The notes below the pieces were generated by a model. That model saw nothing but the letters and a program-made list of their open reading frames with translations, made no database searches and was not told the origin of the DNA. From Phytophthora colocasiae (lineage: Eukaryota > Oomycota > Peronosporomycetes > Peronosporales > Peronosporaceae): a DNA stretch of 64,000 nucleotides. This document shows, piece by piece, positions 11,000 to 23,455 of the stretch (position 1 is the first letter of the stretch; every line of letters begins with the position of its first letter). The position numbers and the translations under genes were made by a program. The stretch lies in contig JAGKQI010000073.1 of assembly GCA_018806915.1 (NCBI GenBank), positions 868,001 to 932,000 on the forward strand. Direction: 5' to 3'.

Positions 11000-12682
11000 A
11001 TGGTGAAGCGTTTGGCGTCTCCTTCCTCGAGTTCGGGCAAGAAGCAGCGCATTGAAGAGCCACATCCAGCCATGCTTAACACTCTCCAGTCTACTGTGAA
11101 GCTTACTACAGCTGAGGAGCAGCTCTTCTCTTTTCTATTGGAAGTAGCTGCTCAACCCGCAGCCGATGGCGCTGTACTCCGAGTTGCTGGTGGTTGGGTA
11201 CGTGACAAGCTCTTGGGTCGAGACAGCGACGACGTGGACATTGTACTGGATCGCATGACTGGCAAAGCCTTTGCCGACCTGGTGAACTCGTATGAGACAG
11301 CGCAGGGCCGCGAGACGAGAACTGTGGGCGTCATCAAGGCCAACCCAGACCAAAGCAAGCACTTGGAGACTGCTACGATGCAGATTGGAGAAAATATGGG
11401 CTGGGTGGACTTTGTTAACTTAAGAGCAGAGACTTATGCTTCCGAAGACAATCGTATACCCACAGTGGAGATCGGTACGCCTCAGCAGGATGCAGAACGC
11501 AGAGATTTTACGATCAACAGTCTGTTCTACAACTTGGCCACAAAACAGGTAGAAGACTACACTGGGAAAGGCGTTGAAGACTTGGAGAATGGACGTTTAC
11601 GTACACCTCTAGAGCCCCGGGTAACGTTCTTGGATGACCCACTGCGTGTACTTCGTGCAGTTCGCTTCGCTTCCAGGTTTAACTGCACGTTGGAGGACGA
11701 TTTACGAGCTGCAGCACAGTTGGAAGAAGTTAGGGTGGCTTTGATTCGCAAAGTGCGTCGCGAACGAGTGGGTAAGGAGTTATCGGGTATGCTCACAGGA
11801 AGTGCCGCGCATCCTGAACGTGCGCTGCGACTGCTACACGACCTGCATCTGTGCGAGAGTGTGTTCCTGCCCTCCGCTCTGCTGGAAAAGACGCCGATTT
11901 GCCTCCCAGACGGCGAGCTGACGAAGGTCGATGAGGATGTATGGGATCGCTGCTATGCGTACGTATCGGAGATGCATCAGCTATTCGCTTCGTCATCTAC
12001 GAATGGCATTCTGGACGTCGACAATCTATCAGCGGAGAAGAAACACGAGCTGCAAGTTAGGATCTTGGCATCGTTGCTACTTCCGTTCCGTGAACTTTGT
12101 GTGCGTGACAAGCGCCGTCGCTCCGTTGCCACCTTTGTTGTCCAAGATTCGCTTAAGTTGCCGAACCGCGATGCCAAGGATGTAGACAACGTTTTGGCTC
12201 ACGTTGCCGAGCTTCAGACAGCGACACAGGACCCTTTTGACCGTGTTAAAGTGGGTCTTCTCATTCGCAGCATCGGCTCTCAGTGGGAACTCTGTCGTGA
12301 CGCTGCGCTTGTGCAAGAACTTGTGAACTCTGGATCTGTTGGCGAGGCTGCGGATGCTCGTGCGGCTGTTTTGGCACGCTACGACGCTTTCTGCTCACAA
12401 GTCCGCGATGCTGGGCTGGGTGGTGTCTGGGAACTCAAGCCACTGCTTAATGTGAGTGGCTTTAAAATCTTTTTTCCCCCTGTTCGATGTATGTAGAGCT
12501 AATCTGTTCTGTGTGGCTTATGACAGGGTAACGACCTTGTTAAGCAGCTCGGGGTGAAGCCTGGCCCAAAGATGAAGGAGATGCTCGATCGTGTACTAGC
12601 GTGGCAACTTGAGAACCCTGTCAAGACACGTGATGAATGCGTGACGCACTTCAAGGAAGTTTTTGCTGCTGAAGCAAAGTAA
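11000..12682 (+). CDS. CCA tRNA nucleotidyltransferase (CCA-adding enzyme)
   Basis: Adds the 3'-CCA end to tRNAs using CTP and ATP. Two exons (11000-12451, 12527-12682) encode 535 residues. The class II nucleotidyltransferase head shows RVAGGWVRDKLLG and the metal-binding pair DSDDVDIVLD, followed by RRDFTINSLFYN and the flexible-loop and neck motifs (DDPLRVLRAVRFASRF, EDD..AA). The C-terminal half is the helical body and tail. The N-terminus MVKRLASPSSSSGKKQRIE is basic and Ser-rich, so a nuclear signal or, from an upstream in-frame ATG at 10967, an alternative leader is possible. In many eukaryotes one gene supplies nucleus, cytosol and mitochondria through alternative starts. Confidence 0.92.
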
Positions 12683-12761
12683 AGCACCGATAGATTTGAA
12701 GGCGTGCAAACACGTAGGCAGTCGGATTAGTAGATACACTGGTGCAAGGTCGACATTCTAT

Positions 12762-13628
12762 CTAGATAACGACGCTAAAGTCGTTGCGTTTATCGCCTGA
12801 TACCAGCAGCTTATGCGGGAACGTCGCTGCTTCATCCACCGTCTCAACACGCTCCAAGCAGAAGAAAGCGACCTTGGGCGAGTCTTTCGTCTCACGCACT
12901 TTGAAGCCCACAGCTTCCAGGATCTTTGTGAATCGAGCATACGTCATGAACTGCGAGTGGCGCAGACACAGCAGTGGCAGCATCAAGAACAGCAAACCAC
13001 CTTCTTTCAGGTGATCCCGATAAAGTCGCAGCATCTCGCCACGCTTTTCCGCTCCAGGGACGCAGTTGATCACCATGCTGGACACGACTACCTGGAACTC
13101 TCCCGTGGGCTTGAGGCTGAAGAAATCGCGCTGCTCAATGCGTTCGTGCCTTGAGTTGAGATCAATAGCTCTTACGTTCAGCCACGGACACGAAAGCAGC
13201 TGTGTGTTGATGGCTCCGACCTCTAGTACACGTAGCGGTGGTTGCTTCGCCTTCGGTCGTAGCTCAAAGCGTGTGAGCAGCTGGAAGACCCACTTGGACG
13301 TGCGGTGGAAGCTCGTGTTGAGAATGCTGGCGTCCTGATAAGCCTGACGACCTCCTAGATCCTGCAGCTGCGTATTAATCTCAGTAATTCGCTCGTTTCG
13401 GTGCTCCTGGGCCTTTGCATCCGTTGGTTTCTGCTGTTTCAGTCGATCCAGCTCGTGTGTCAACCTGTGGAAGTTCGTAGTCACCTGACGAGCCTTACGT
13501 CGTGACTTCATACGCGGTGGAGCAATGTGCAGTGCCTTGCGAGATTTCTTGGCCTTCTTCGCCGGCTTCGTCGCTGCTTTGGCGCTCGTAGTCACCGCGG
13601 CTCCGCCGCCATTCGCAGTGATCGCCAT
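12762..13628 (-). CDS. BMT2: 25S rRNA adenine-N1 methyltransferase, Bmt2 type
   Basis: Single exon, 288 residues from MAITANGGG (an upstream in-frame ATG at 13691 gives a less likely 309-residue form). A basic Lys/Arg N-terminus (KKAKKSRKALH, nucleolar-like) is followed by a Rossmann methyltransferase fold. VLEVGAINTQLLSCPWLNVRAIDLNS contains the SAM-binding loop, then IEQRDFF, VVSSMVINCVPGAEKRGEML and LLFLMLPLLCLRHSQF. The LEVGA..IDLNS..DF..S.V.N.VP..  RG.ML order is the Bmt2 signature; the yeast enzyme makes m1A in 25S rRNA. It converges on the CCA-enzyme gene with a 79-bp gap. Upstream, CTCATTCG followed by TCAAAATTC about 20-35 bp before the ATG is a possible initiator. Confidence 0.85.
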   Translation of the reverse strand: MAITANGGGAAVTTSAKAATKPAKKAKKSRKALHIAPPRMKSRRKARQVTTNFHRLTHELDRLKQQKPTDAKAQEHRNERITEINTQLQDLGGRQAYQDASILNTSFHRTSKWVFQLLTRFELRPKAKQPPLRVLEVGAINTQLLSCPWLNVRAIDLNSRHERIEQRDFFSLKPTGEFQVVVSSMVINCVPGAEKRGEMLRLYRDHLKEGGLLFLMLPLLCLRHSQFMTYARFTKILEAVGFKVRETKDSPKVAFFCLERVETVDEAATFPHKLLVSGDKRNDFSVVI

Positions 13629-13747
13629 GAGAATTGACAGTGAATTTTGACGAATGAGAAGTGTGAGCAAAATGGGTACAGTTCTGGCCAATGTTCAATA
13701 ATATTATTAAAAGGCAACAGCGCAGGTAGAAGGAGCAATACGTCTCC

Positions 13748-14585
13748 ACCGGGACGTGAACGGGAGGTTGATCTCGCACCATCAACTCCGGTATTTTGAG
13801 AAAGGTTTCCCAATCGGGTTTACTTCAAAGGTGTTCCATTCGTCACATGGCAAGATTTACAACCGAGGGTTGGCACACCACGTGGTTGGGATCAGTTTCG
13901 AGATCACTTCAGGGGACCGGTTCAAGGATTATGTTGAACTCGGACATCAATGGTGACCTCGAGGACGTTCAGAAGGAACGTTGCCTTCACCTCGCTACAG
14001 CTGGATGATTGGGCCCTCTTCGATGGGATCACGAGAACCCCAGACAAAGCCTATGTTGCAGGGGGGTTATAACGAGTTATTGGCTTGGTGCTCGCGAAGT
14101 CAACTGAGGATATCCTTGAAGTGCCCAACCTTCAGGATGAACTAGGGGTCATCAGACGTGTTGTGGTTGAATGCTGACGTTGATCCACAGTGGAGAACGT
14201 TCTTACTCCATGACGACCTGGAGGATCGTAGAACACCCCAGTCACATGCGGCTCATGATGCACCGCATAGGGTCGGTCTGGGATGCTCGTGACATCTGCA
14301 TGGAGGGTTCATTCTCCCAGTTGTGGAGAAGACTACTGGTGGCGCGGTACAGGTGACCTTCCTTCAGAACGTCCTCGAGTTTCAGGAAAGTGCGGTAGCC
14401 CTCACCTTAAATGTTCGCGTCCTTGAACCGTTGTCGCCCCTGTGGGAACCTTCGCTTCTACTGTAAAGCTCTCCAAGGGACGAATGGAATGCCTTCAAAG
14501 TAAACCCGATTGGGTAAACCATTCTCAAAGAAACGGAGTTGGTCGCGCGAGATCAAGTTGCCGTTCGCGTCTCGGGGCACCCGGC
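13748..14585. repeat. Inverted pair of decayed coding-like remnants
   Basis: The plus strand at 13748-13990 and the minus strand at 14585-14355 are two diverged copies of one sequence, about 80% alike over the first 100 bp. Shared blocks include CAATCGGGTTTACTT, TTCCATTCGTC, GGTTCAAGGA and CTCGAGGACGTTC. The minus copy still reads a short open stretch (NLISRDQLRFFENGLPNRV) and the plus copy reads the same peptide with changes and frame breaks. This looks like two fossil fragments of one gene or mobile element in opposite orientation. I do not recognise the protein. No live gene is supported here. Confidence 0.6.
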
Positions 14586-15226
14586 GCGGATTCCCCACTG
14601 GGAACGCATTGCCCACCTTCTCCCTTTGCTGTTGCTTGTTGCTTGGCAGATTGAAGTGTGAGGCATCGATTCGAAGTGAAGTGCGAGGAAGAAGCCGACT
14701 GGCCCTGTCACTGGGTAGTGGGTGGTGGGTGGATGGCGTACGAGTGCTCTACGTTCTATAGCTACATTCCGTAGGAAGCCAGGAGAAGCAGTTGCAGCGA
14801 GCGCTCTTCAACGTCACATGTGCTCTACATACAGGGCTTCAACGTCACATGTGCTCTACGTACAGGACTCTACGTACTACGTACAGGACAAGGCTCACAG
14901 CAAACAATGAGCGCAACTACAAGCACACTCGTTCGAGAGGAAGCGTACGCTGGACGAAGTGCTACAGTCCAAAACCATGGAGCCTCAACTGCCCAACAAG
15001 CTAGAACATCTTCTGGTGGCCGTTTGTCTTTCTCCAAGACAGCTTCATAGGCCACAGACAGTTGTCTGCTTTACTGACATATACCAAGAGAGCAATGTAT
15101 TGATCCTGCCTTATCCTGTTTGCCTGCACACTGCCAGTCATGTATCCGAAATGAAGGATAAAATGAAGCATGTAAAGTGACACTACAGTGTGCAAAGTGT
15201 CTGCTTAGTGCTATTTTCTCGTAAGC
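14586..15226. other. Repeat-rich intergenic stretch
   Basis: No convincing gene. The stretch carries the tandem repeat at 14806-14888 and short frames without recognisable domains. Base composition shifts irregularly, as in decayed mobile DNA. Confidence 0.4.
14806..14888. repeat. 31-bp tandem repeat
   Basis: Two 31-bp units (14806-14836, 14837-14867) begin CTTCAACGTCACATGTGC and differ at two positions; a third partial unit (CTCTACGTA..GTACAGGA) runs to 14888. No coding sense. A minisatellite inside the decayed region is the simplest reading. Confidence 0.7.
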
Positions 15227-16002
<776 letters not shown>

Positions 16003-16282
16003 CGTTCCTAAAGGGTCTTCCGGTCGACGCACGTAGCTTCCTTCACTCGATTCCTATTGAGCGGATTCTCCCCGTTGCCCTTAGAAAGTCAATATATTCG
16101 ATTGTAGAGGTGATCTTGCAGAGTGATGGTCAAGTTGCAGTTGCCTTTTTTGTCCATACTCACTCTGCTATATACTATATATAGGAACACAAGGCAGGAA
16201 GCACAGGGCGGAAACGGCTTTGTCGGTGGGAGAGCGCGATTGTCAAGACGAGCGAGTGGCAGCCGACGGATGCTGGCGCAAC

Positions 16283-18541
16283 ATGGCGGACTTTGACGAC
16301 ATGGACGACTTTAGCGACCACGCGGTGCAGGGGAAACCCATTAAGGCCTTCAAGAATGGCCACTTTGACAACCCTAAAGGTGATTTAGGTTAAATTTCAG
16401 ACAAAATACAGTGAAATGACTCACTGTTGTTCTTCATGTGTGTAGTTTTGTTCGTGCAGCACCACTGGACTTGGGACGAGTTTCTGTGTGCTGCCTCCCA
16501 GCGGCTGGAGATGGTCCCTATGGCGTCGAGGGTGTTTAATGCTGACGGAGCTGAGATCGACGACATTATGTGTATTGAAGAGAACGACATGCTCTTCTTC
16601 TCCACTGGCAGGTCTTTCAAGGCACCAAACTCAGTAGGAGAAGATACTCAAAGTAGCCACGACGAGAAGGTGGCCAATGTTGTCGGAGGATATAAAGTCA
16701 CGACGTTATTGGGTAAAGGAGGCTTTGGTGAAGTGAGACTGGGTGTTCACCAGCTTACAAATGATAAAGTTGCTCTTAAGTTCATTCTGGTAAGACAATA
16801 AGAGAGGAGATAAGTGTTGTTGGTGCTAATACTCTTCTTTACTACTTTAGAAAAGTGAAATGGGGTCATTGGGAGACGTGGAGCGCACAACAACAGAGAT
16901 CCAGTGTCTGACGGTGAGATGATTAAAAAATGGTAGTGAACCAAGCGCTTTGTTAATGCTTTACTGCGTGCATTTCACAGGCACTCAATCACCCTAGCAT
17001 CATCAAGTTGCTTCGGGTGATCAACGAACCTAATCATATTGTGCTTGTATTTGAGCTACTGGAAGGGTGCGGTATTAGATTGTTCGAGCACGTGTATTTA
17101 GTGCTGATTTGTTTTCGTGCCAATTGTGTGTAGCGGTGATCTTTTTCACTACATCAAACAGTTTCCAGGTGGCCTGTCTGAAGAGGATGGCGTGGGGTTA
17201 TTCTCTCAGATCATTGGAGGTGTCGGGTATGCACACAATCAACACATTTGTCATCGTGACCTCAAGCTGGAGAATATCTTACTCACGAAGTAGGTTTGCT
17301 ACAATAGCGATGCGATTGTCATTTTCGATATCTAGATGCACTTCTAACTCTCCTTTGTCAGTAAAAACGACATATCCACAGCCAAGATAGCAGATTTCGG
17401 TTTGAGTGACTTTTACAAGCCAGGGGCAATGATGAAAACAAGTTGCGGGTCTATCTCGTACTTGGCGCCTGAAGTGTTTCGTGGCACGTCAAACGCGGGC
17501 CCACCGCTCGATGTATGGAGTCTAGGTGTAATATTGTTTGCGATCGTGTGTGGCCGACTACCCTTTGAAGGGCCTGACTTGCAAGGTACTAATCGCCCTC
17601 GCGAAAATGTCATTCGAAATCGTATCATGCGCTGCCAGTTCAAGCTTGATACAGATTTAAGCCCAGCACTCACAGATCTCGTGGTTCGGATGCTCAAACC
17701 TGATCCAAATGAACGTGCAACGATTCCCGAGATTTTCAGTCACCCGTGGGTGCGTGGTACGGCTTGTACCCCTGGTGGTTTGTCCACGGCTTTTGCGTGT
17801 ACATCTTTGCAGGATACTGTAGACGGTGATGATGACGATGACGGGAGCTTTGCGATCACCTACACACCTGCGGCCCCTGCTTTAATACCAGCTAAAGCAA
17901 GTGACGATGACAAGTTACCGTCAATAGTTCCACGACTATCTCGCACTGATATTCCTGGTTTGGGTGGAAATGCGCATGTTGCAGCAACAGCCGCTACTGT
18001 CAGCAGTAATGGGACAATTGGTTCAACTGGGAGCTCATCCGGAACACCCACGGGTCGTGCTCGAGGAGGACGGATAATGGACAACCCGATTCAACCAAAA
18101 GGGGCTCTAAGATCTGAGAAGCAATCGCCTCGAACGACGGGTTCTGGGAGTACTGGAACGATGAATACGCCGATGCCCGTAGCATTAAGTCCAAACCACC
18201 CGGTTAGCTTTAAACGGTACGCCACATCGACTGGAAATTCTCGCGCTCGGCCCCGCCAGGCTGTTTCATCTCCAGCTGGAGCAAGTGGTGGCAATAGCAA
18301 CGGAAACGACAAGACCCACGCAGAACGAGCTCCCGTACATGCCGGAGATTCTGAACGATTACCAGTTGCCCATCACAAGCCCTCACGACGACGATCCGAT
18401 AACTTTGACGACGTTGCAGATTCACAGACAGCTCATCATAGTCCGAAGGCTCATGGTGGTCTGGGATCACACCCGTTAGAAACGATAGGCAGGAAGCACC
18501 ATACCGGTATTCACCAAGAGCACCCATCGGCGAGTGATTAA
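16283..18541 (+). CDS. CAMK-like Ser/Thr protein kinase with N-terminal doublecortin-like domain
   Basis: Six exons join to 641 residues. Residues ~34-95 (HHWTWDEFLCAASQRLEM.. EIDDIMCIEENDMLFFSTG) resemble the DCX/ubiquitin-like fold found before CAMK kinases. The kinase domain (~112-365) has the Gly loop GKGGFGEVRLG, VALKFIL with the ATP Lys, HRDLKLEN, ADFGLSDF, the activation segment TSCGSISYLAPEV and DVWSLGVILFAIVCGRLPF, so all catalytic residues are present. This pattern fits SNF1/CAMKL kinases. The C-terminal tail is Ser/Thr/Gly-rich and disordered. The 3' end is uncertain: splicing from about 18203 to 18276 would replace the tail by a more structured peptide ending VVWDHTR at 18479. Substrates unknown. 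Confidence 0.85.
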
Positions 18542-18604
18542 GTAGGAATCGACACAGCAATTACAAGTGGTTACCGTATAAGTTAAAGCTCAACTCATTT
18601 CCAT

Positions 18605-21283
18605 TCAAACCACGACGTGAAAAGTTCGATTTGTGAGTAAATAGATATCGTACATCAGGCGTTGGCTTGCTTCCAGGTGCTGTGTATGTTGCTTTGTGCG
18701 GAAAAGTGGCTGTTCGAACTCCGTTTTGTCACTACGAAGTCGATGCTGCAAACGCGCGAGAACAGAAGGGGTCTTTGCAAGATACACTTCACCAAAACAT
18801 GTTACATGTAGCATATCCAGGTACAATTCACACCCTAACAACTCTTACCTGCCAAATCCTCGTATTCCTTAACGCTGAACGAGATCAGTTCCGGCATCCC
18901 TAGGTTTTCCAACAATGACACACACACTCGACTGGAATAAAACGTGTCAATAATTTAACGAGCTAATTTGTTGTCAGAATACTCTACCTTGCGAAGGAAT
19001 CGCCTGCTAGTGTTAGGACCGGGAGTCCTGCATAAAGCGCATCAGTCGCAGTCGAATGTGCGCCATACTACAACGTACGAGGTTAATTCACGACAAAACA
19101 CCTGAATTCACGAGTACTTACAATAAATGTGTCGAGGAAAAGTCCTCCAAAACGATGGCGCTGTAGGTGTTCAACTTTTGGGATTCTACAGCACATGGAT
19201 AACAAAACATTAGAGACCAACTCATGCTGGTTCATTCGTATCCATGGTCAACTCACCTTGAAACAAATCGAATTCGTCCACTCGGGATTCCTTGTGTCCG
19301 TGCCTCGTTCCATAAATTCTTCTTAATTTCTCGACTCGTGACAAGGTCACTCGCAGTATCATTGGGCATATTTGCTCCGGGGTCTAGCAGTAGTAATGAG
19401 CTTCGAGGAACTCGCCGCAGAATGGTCATCCACGTGCTGAATACCGATGCCTTCAGCTTGTCGATCTTGTTGAAATTCACAAAAACGAACCCATCTTCTA
19501 TCATTTGTTCGTTCTGTTCTTGATCAGATTTCCACAAATCTGAACGTTGCGATATCGTCTTCGATGCAGCAAGTACTTGGTCGTAGTAATTGACCTGGTA
19601 ACAGTTAGCTAGTACAACGAGTTTTTCCGTGAATGCTAGCGACAATTCGGCAGGTGGCACCACAAATCTATCAACGATCACATAGTCCACAAACGGTGCT
19701 CCGGAAGTTCCAGGGTACACGAGATAATTGACCACAATTGGCGCTGGACGAGCTGCAACTATCTGGAGACGTCCTCTACTTGTGTGCCCTTGAGCGTCCA
19801 TGATAATATGAATTCCCTCATTCCGAATCAGCTTAACGCTCTCCTCGAATGATGCGGACGACAAGTCAAAGAATTGATCGACGTTGTCAATAACGCGCTG
19901 GCGAAATGCGCTCCCATCGTCCCGCCCATACCCAAAAGCTGTCGATTTTATCGAGTCTCGATCTCGTGTAGCGAAAACTCCCTCCATCAAGTGCGTTGTT
20001 GGGTGATCGGAGAAGTCGTAAGATAGATATCCGACGTTGAGTCTTGTTAACTGTGTATCTTCCCGTGGTTTAATCGTTTTGTCGATGGTTCCAGTTGTAA
20101 ACTTGGTTGAGAACTGAATAGCCAGGAGCTTTCTATCTAGCGGTGATATCGCGTGCAGTAACGAGTCAAATGGGGTGAATGCATTGGATACACCGGTTTC
20201 TATCTGCACATTGACAACTATCGCCCAAAGAGAATCAAACTCGTCTTCGGAATCCTTCCACATACAGGCACTAAGCTTAGCCCGTACCATATGCACTTTC
20301 AAGTGCATTTGGGAGGTTTGAGTTGAGAACCTGTCCGCAGAAGCATCACTAGGAGAATTAGTGAGTTCTTCATACGCACGCTCGTACCAGTGCAAAGCGT
20401 TGATAATGTCTTTCGTAAGCTCGTAGGCCGCACCGACATTCCCCATTGCCATTATTTTAATACTTTGTGGAGCTGAGGGTGAATTTATCACAGACTTCAG
20501 GGAGATTAGCAATTAGTTGTCATTCCAGTCAGAAATAATACGCACCAAATACTGGGGAATTGAATCATGAACGTCGCCATGCTGATGGTGGAGTGCTGCA
20601 ATGTTAATCCTCGCGTAAGCCTGCGTGGGGTCGATCGCAAGAGCTTCATTATACGCATCTCCTGCCTCCAAAATCTAAACACAATCAACAGTTAAGACCA
20701 TTTTCTCTCAAAGTACCTAAAGCATACCAACCTTGCCAAGTTTTTCCAGTGTAACCCCGTAATCGAAGTAAAAAGCTGCTGATCGTCCACCGATGCTCAC
20801 GCGATTGAAAAACGTTTCTGCAGTCACAAAATCTTTCCCATGATGATATGCCAACGCAAACCGATGCGTCAACGCATCCACTTGCTTAATATTCGTCGGG
20901 TTAATCATCCGTTCTGCAGAGTGTAAAAATTCCAAAGCTTTGGGGATTTCTCTCTTCTCCGTGTAAATTTCCCCAATAACTTGCAACAGCATTAGATCAT
21001 GGGGTTCATCGGCCAAAAGAACGTTTAAAGCGTCCACTGCTTGGTCAAACTTCTTCTGTCGTTGATAAACTGCTGCAATACTCAGTAGAGTCCGTCGATC
21101 TCCCGGTTTCAGTTTCTCGATGGATTGCAAGACGGCAAGTGTCGAGTCAAAGTCAGAGGCCTGCCATAATTGCTCGCCCTTTTGCCACAACTCATTGATA
21201 CTCAATAATGCACTGGAAGTGAAGACTGTAAAGCTTGAGAGCAAGAACGCAAAAGCGAGACAGCGATGGAATGACACAACCAT
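18605..21283 (-). CDS. O-GlcNAc transferase-like protein (TPR + OGT domain) with signal peptide
   Basis: About seven exons. The N-terminus MVVSFHRCLAFAFLLSSFTV is a good signal peptide. TPR repeats follow (for example ALAIDPTQAYARINIAALHH), then a bipartite GT41 domain: LNVGYLSYDFSDHPTTHLME, EGIHIIMDAQGHTS, PAPIVVNYLVYPGTSGAPF, DYVIVDRFVVPP. After small exons come FGGLFLDTFI, YGAHSTATDALYAGLPVLTL, NLGMPELISF and PLFRTKQHTQ. These match animal OGT and plant SECRET AGENT/SPINDLY closely, so the enzyme should transfer GlcNAc (or fucose, as SPINDLY does) to Ser/Thr. A secretory leader is odd because GT41 enzymes are normally nucleocytoplasmic. It is divergent from the LRR gene with 122 bp between starts. 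Confidence 0.85.
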
Positions 21284-21405
21284 TTGACGCGTCTTTAAAG
21301 TTTGATTGGGATCTTTGATGTCCTATAATAAGTGAGTACTAGACTTCAGTATTGAATTTGCATCAATCATTTCGGAACGAATAATATCTGCACGAAACGT
21401 CGGTA

Positions 21406-23100
21406 ATGGTGCAGATTGCTGCCAAGTTGGACTCCACCTCGCTAGGTGACATCTTGCAGCACGTGAAGGAAGCCCCAGATATAACGTTGTTGAATTTATG
21501 TCGATCTGGATTAACCCCCAGTCTGGCAGTAGAACTCGCGGACTTTTTGGAATCCAACTCGACCATTACCCATGTCGATCTGACTGGGAATCGATTGGGA
21601 GAACACGGAGCAGCTTGTCTAGCGATGTCGTTACTGAAGAACAGCACTGTCAAGAGTTTAGTGCTGGCTGAATGTGGACTGAAGAGCGAGACGTTGAAAG
21701 AATGGGTGAGTTTCTTCCAGTCCGGTATCAACACGACGTTGTGTCATCTCAACTTGGCGTGCAACCAGATCGACGACGACGGAGCTGAAGCTCTAGCAGC
21801 AATGCTACAAGCTGTAAAGACGCAGAACATGCAGTTTGATCTACGTAAAAACCAGCTTTCCATTAAAGGGTTGAAGATATTAACTGATGCCATGAAGGCA
21901 AAGACAGCGGTAACTGCGGTTGATGTGGAGGATAACCAAGATGATGATGAACCGGAGGCTGCAGTGTTGCAAACCAGGATGGACTTTTATCTACGCAGAA
22001 ATAAGGCTGCAATTGAGAGAGAGAGACTTTGTACGACTATTGAAAAAATTGCAATGTCCTCGTTGGAACTGATGAACTGCCACTTCAAGCACATCGTTTT
22101 GACCATTTCCGAGGCGGATTCGCTTGCTGCAGCACTCCGAAACAACCAATCGATTGTGGATTTAAGGCTGGAAGATAACGCACTGCCCGAAGAAGGTGTC
22201 AGACGTATCCTATACGCATTAAAGACAAATCGCAGTGTTCGAACATTGTTCCTTGTGGATAACAACATTGGCGAAGGTGGATTTCGTGCACTAAGCGAAC
22301 TTCTTCGAGTGTCAACCACAGGTTTGAGGGCTGTTGCTGTTGCCAACCCGATGCAGTTAACACCAGAAACTGGACTAGAGGTGATGACTCGGCGGACGAG
22401 CGGTAATCTACACTACACATTGGCCAACTACGCACTGTTAACGTCTCTTTCACTCGCGAATTGTGGGTTGGATGACCAAATGGTAGGTGTGTTGGTCTCT
22501 GGCATCGCGTGGAGCGGACGTATTGAAGCTCTTGACCTCCAACGCAATGGATTTGGCAACCGAAGTATCCACATTCTGGTGCACATGATGCAGCATTGCC
22601 TGCGGCTCTATCGACTTGATTTGGTACGCACCATTCTTGCAGTTTGCTGATAAAAACTTCGTACTGATGTGTTTTCGTGCTAGGCTGGCAATAGTTTTAC
22701 TCCTGTAGGTCTTTTGCCTTTGCTTTCTTCCGCTTCCTCTCATCTTCAGCTTCGTGTGTTGCTTCTCGGTCGATTTCCTTCCTGCGACCAGCACATAATG
22801 GATGAAATTGTCCATGCAGCTGAGCACAGTCGAACTCTTGTACAGTTGGAGCTGACAACGACACACAAACGAACGGGTACAAGCGAGCGCATAACTTCAC
22901 TAAACATGCATCTACGTGCTGAACATGGTGCAGATTTCGAGAAAGAGAAACAAAAACGCCAAGAGCAGGTGGAGATGAAGCAAATGTGGTGTCGTCGTCG
23001 AGCGCTGATACATCAACAGGCTGTAGCATTGATCAAAGCCACTTTTGAAAGGCATACGACCATTGCTCGAGTTGATTTAGAGCAAGACCAAGTACCTTGA
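21406..23100 (+). CDS. Leucine-rich repeat protein (RNI/NLRC3-like)
   Basis: Two exons (21406-22623, 22684-23100) give 544 residues. From residue ~30 the protein is built of ~28-residue ribonuclease-inhibitor-type repeats, for example ITHVDLTGNRLGEHGAACLA, TLCHLNLACNQIDDDGAEAL, IVDLRLEDNALPEEGVRRIL, VRTLFLVDNNIGEGGFRALS and IEALDLQRNGFGNRSIHILV. The splice joins RLDL to AGNSFTPVGLLPLL, keeping a repeat intact. The C-terminus is a charged helix (FEKEKQKRQEQVEMKQMWCR). There is no NB-ARC, kinase, signal peptide or membrane segment, so this is not a plant-type immune receptor. A scaffold role is the usual guess for such proteins. ATCATTTCGG about 40 bp upstream could be an initiator. Confidence 0.85.
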
Positions 23101-23455
23101 TTCACGTTTTTTCAATGAAAAGAATCAATTTCTAACTGCACTACCAGCTTCTCGAAAAAACATTAAAACAGTGTTCCAATACATGTAACCCGTCTACCTC
23201 GAATTACGACAGCACTTCCTATTTATCTACCTACCTTTTACCACCCAGTTTGCATGGCGAAATGCCACGAGCGAGTAATGCTAGACATTTCCAAGTCTAG
23301 AGCAAAACGAGGTAGTTAGCTGTAGACCATGACTTCTTTGTGGCTCGACAAATGCCCATGATTGCTCCAGTGCGGCATTCATTCAGAGTGACATGGGCAT
23401 TTCATTGGCATTCGAGCATTTACCTCCTCCAACTCAAGCACTTCCAACATCAACA
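23101..23455. other. Intergenic stretch and presumed promoter of the small secreted protein gene
   Basis: 355 bp with no gene-like frame. CATTCATTCAGAGTGAC at about 23377 and TCATTGGCATTCGAGCATTT near 23402 loosely resemble oomycete initiator-type sequence; this is weak evidence. Confidence 0.35.

Noticed and set aside
14442..15180. Several 60-80-codon frames in the repeat-rich region
   Set aside because: No domains, overlapping frames in a decayed repeat, and no splice-supported extension.
21406..23100. LRR gene as an NLR-type immune receptor
   Set aside because: No nucleotide-binding domain, TIR, kinase or membrane segment; only ribonuclease-inhibitor-type repeats.
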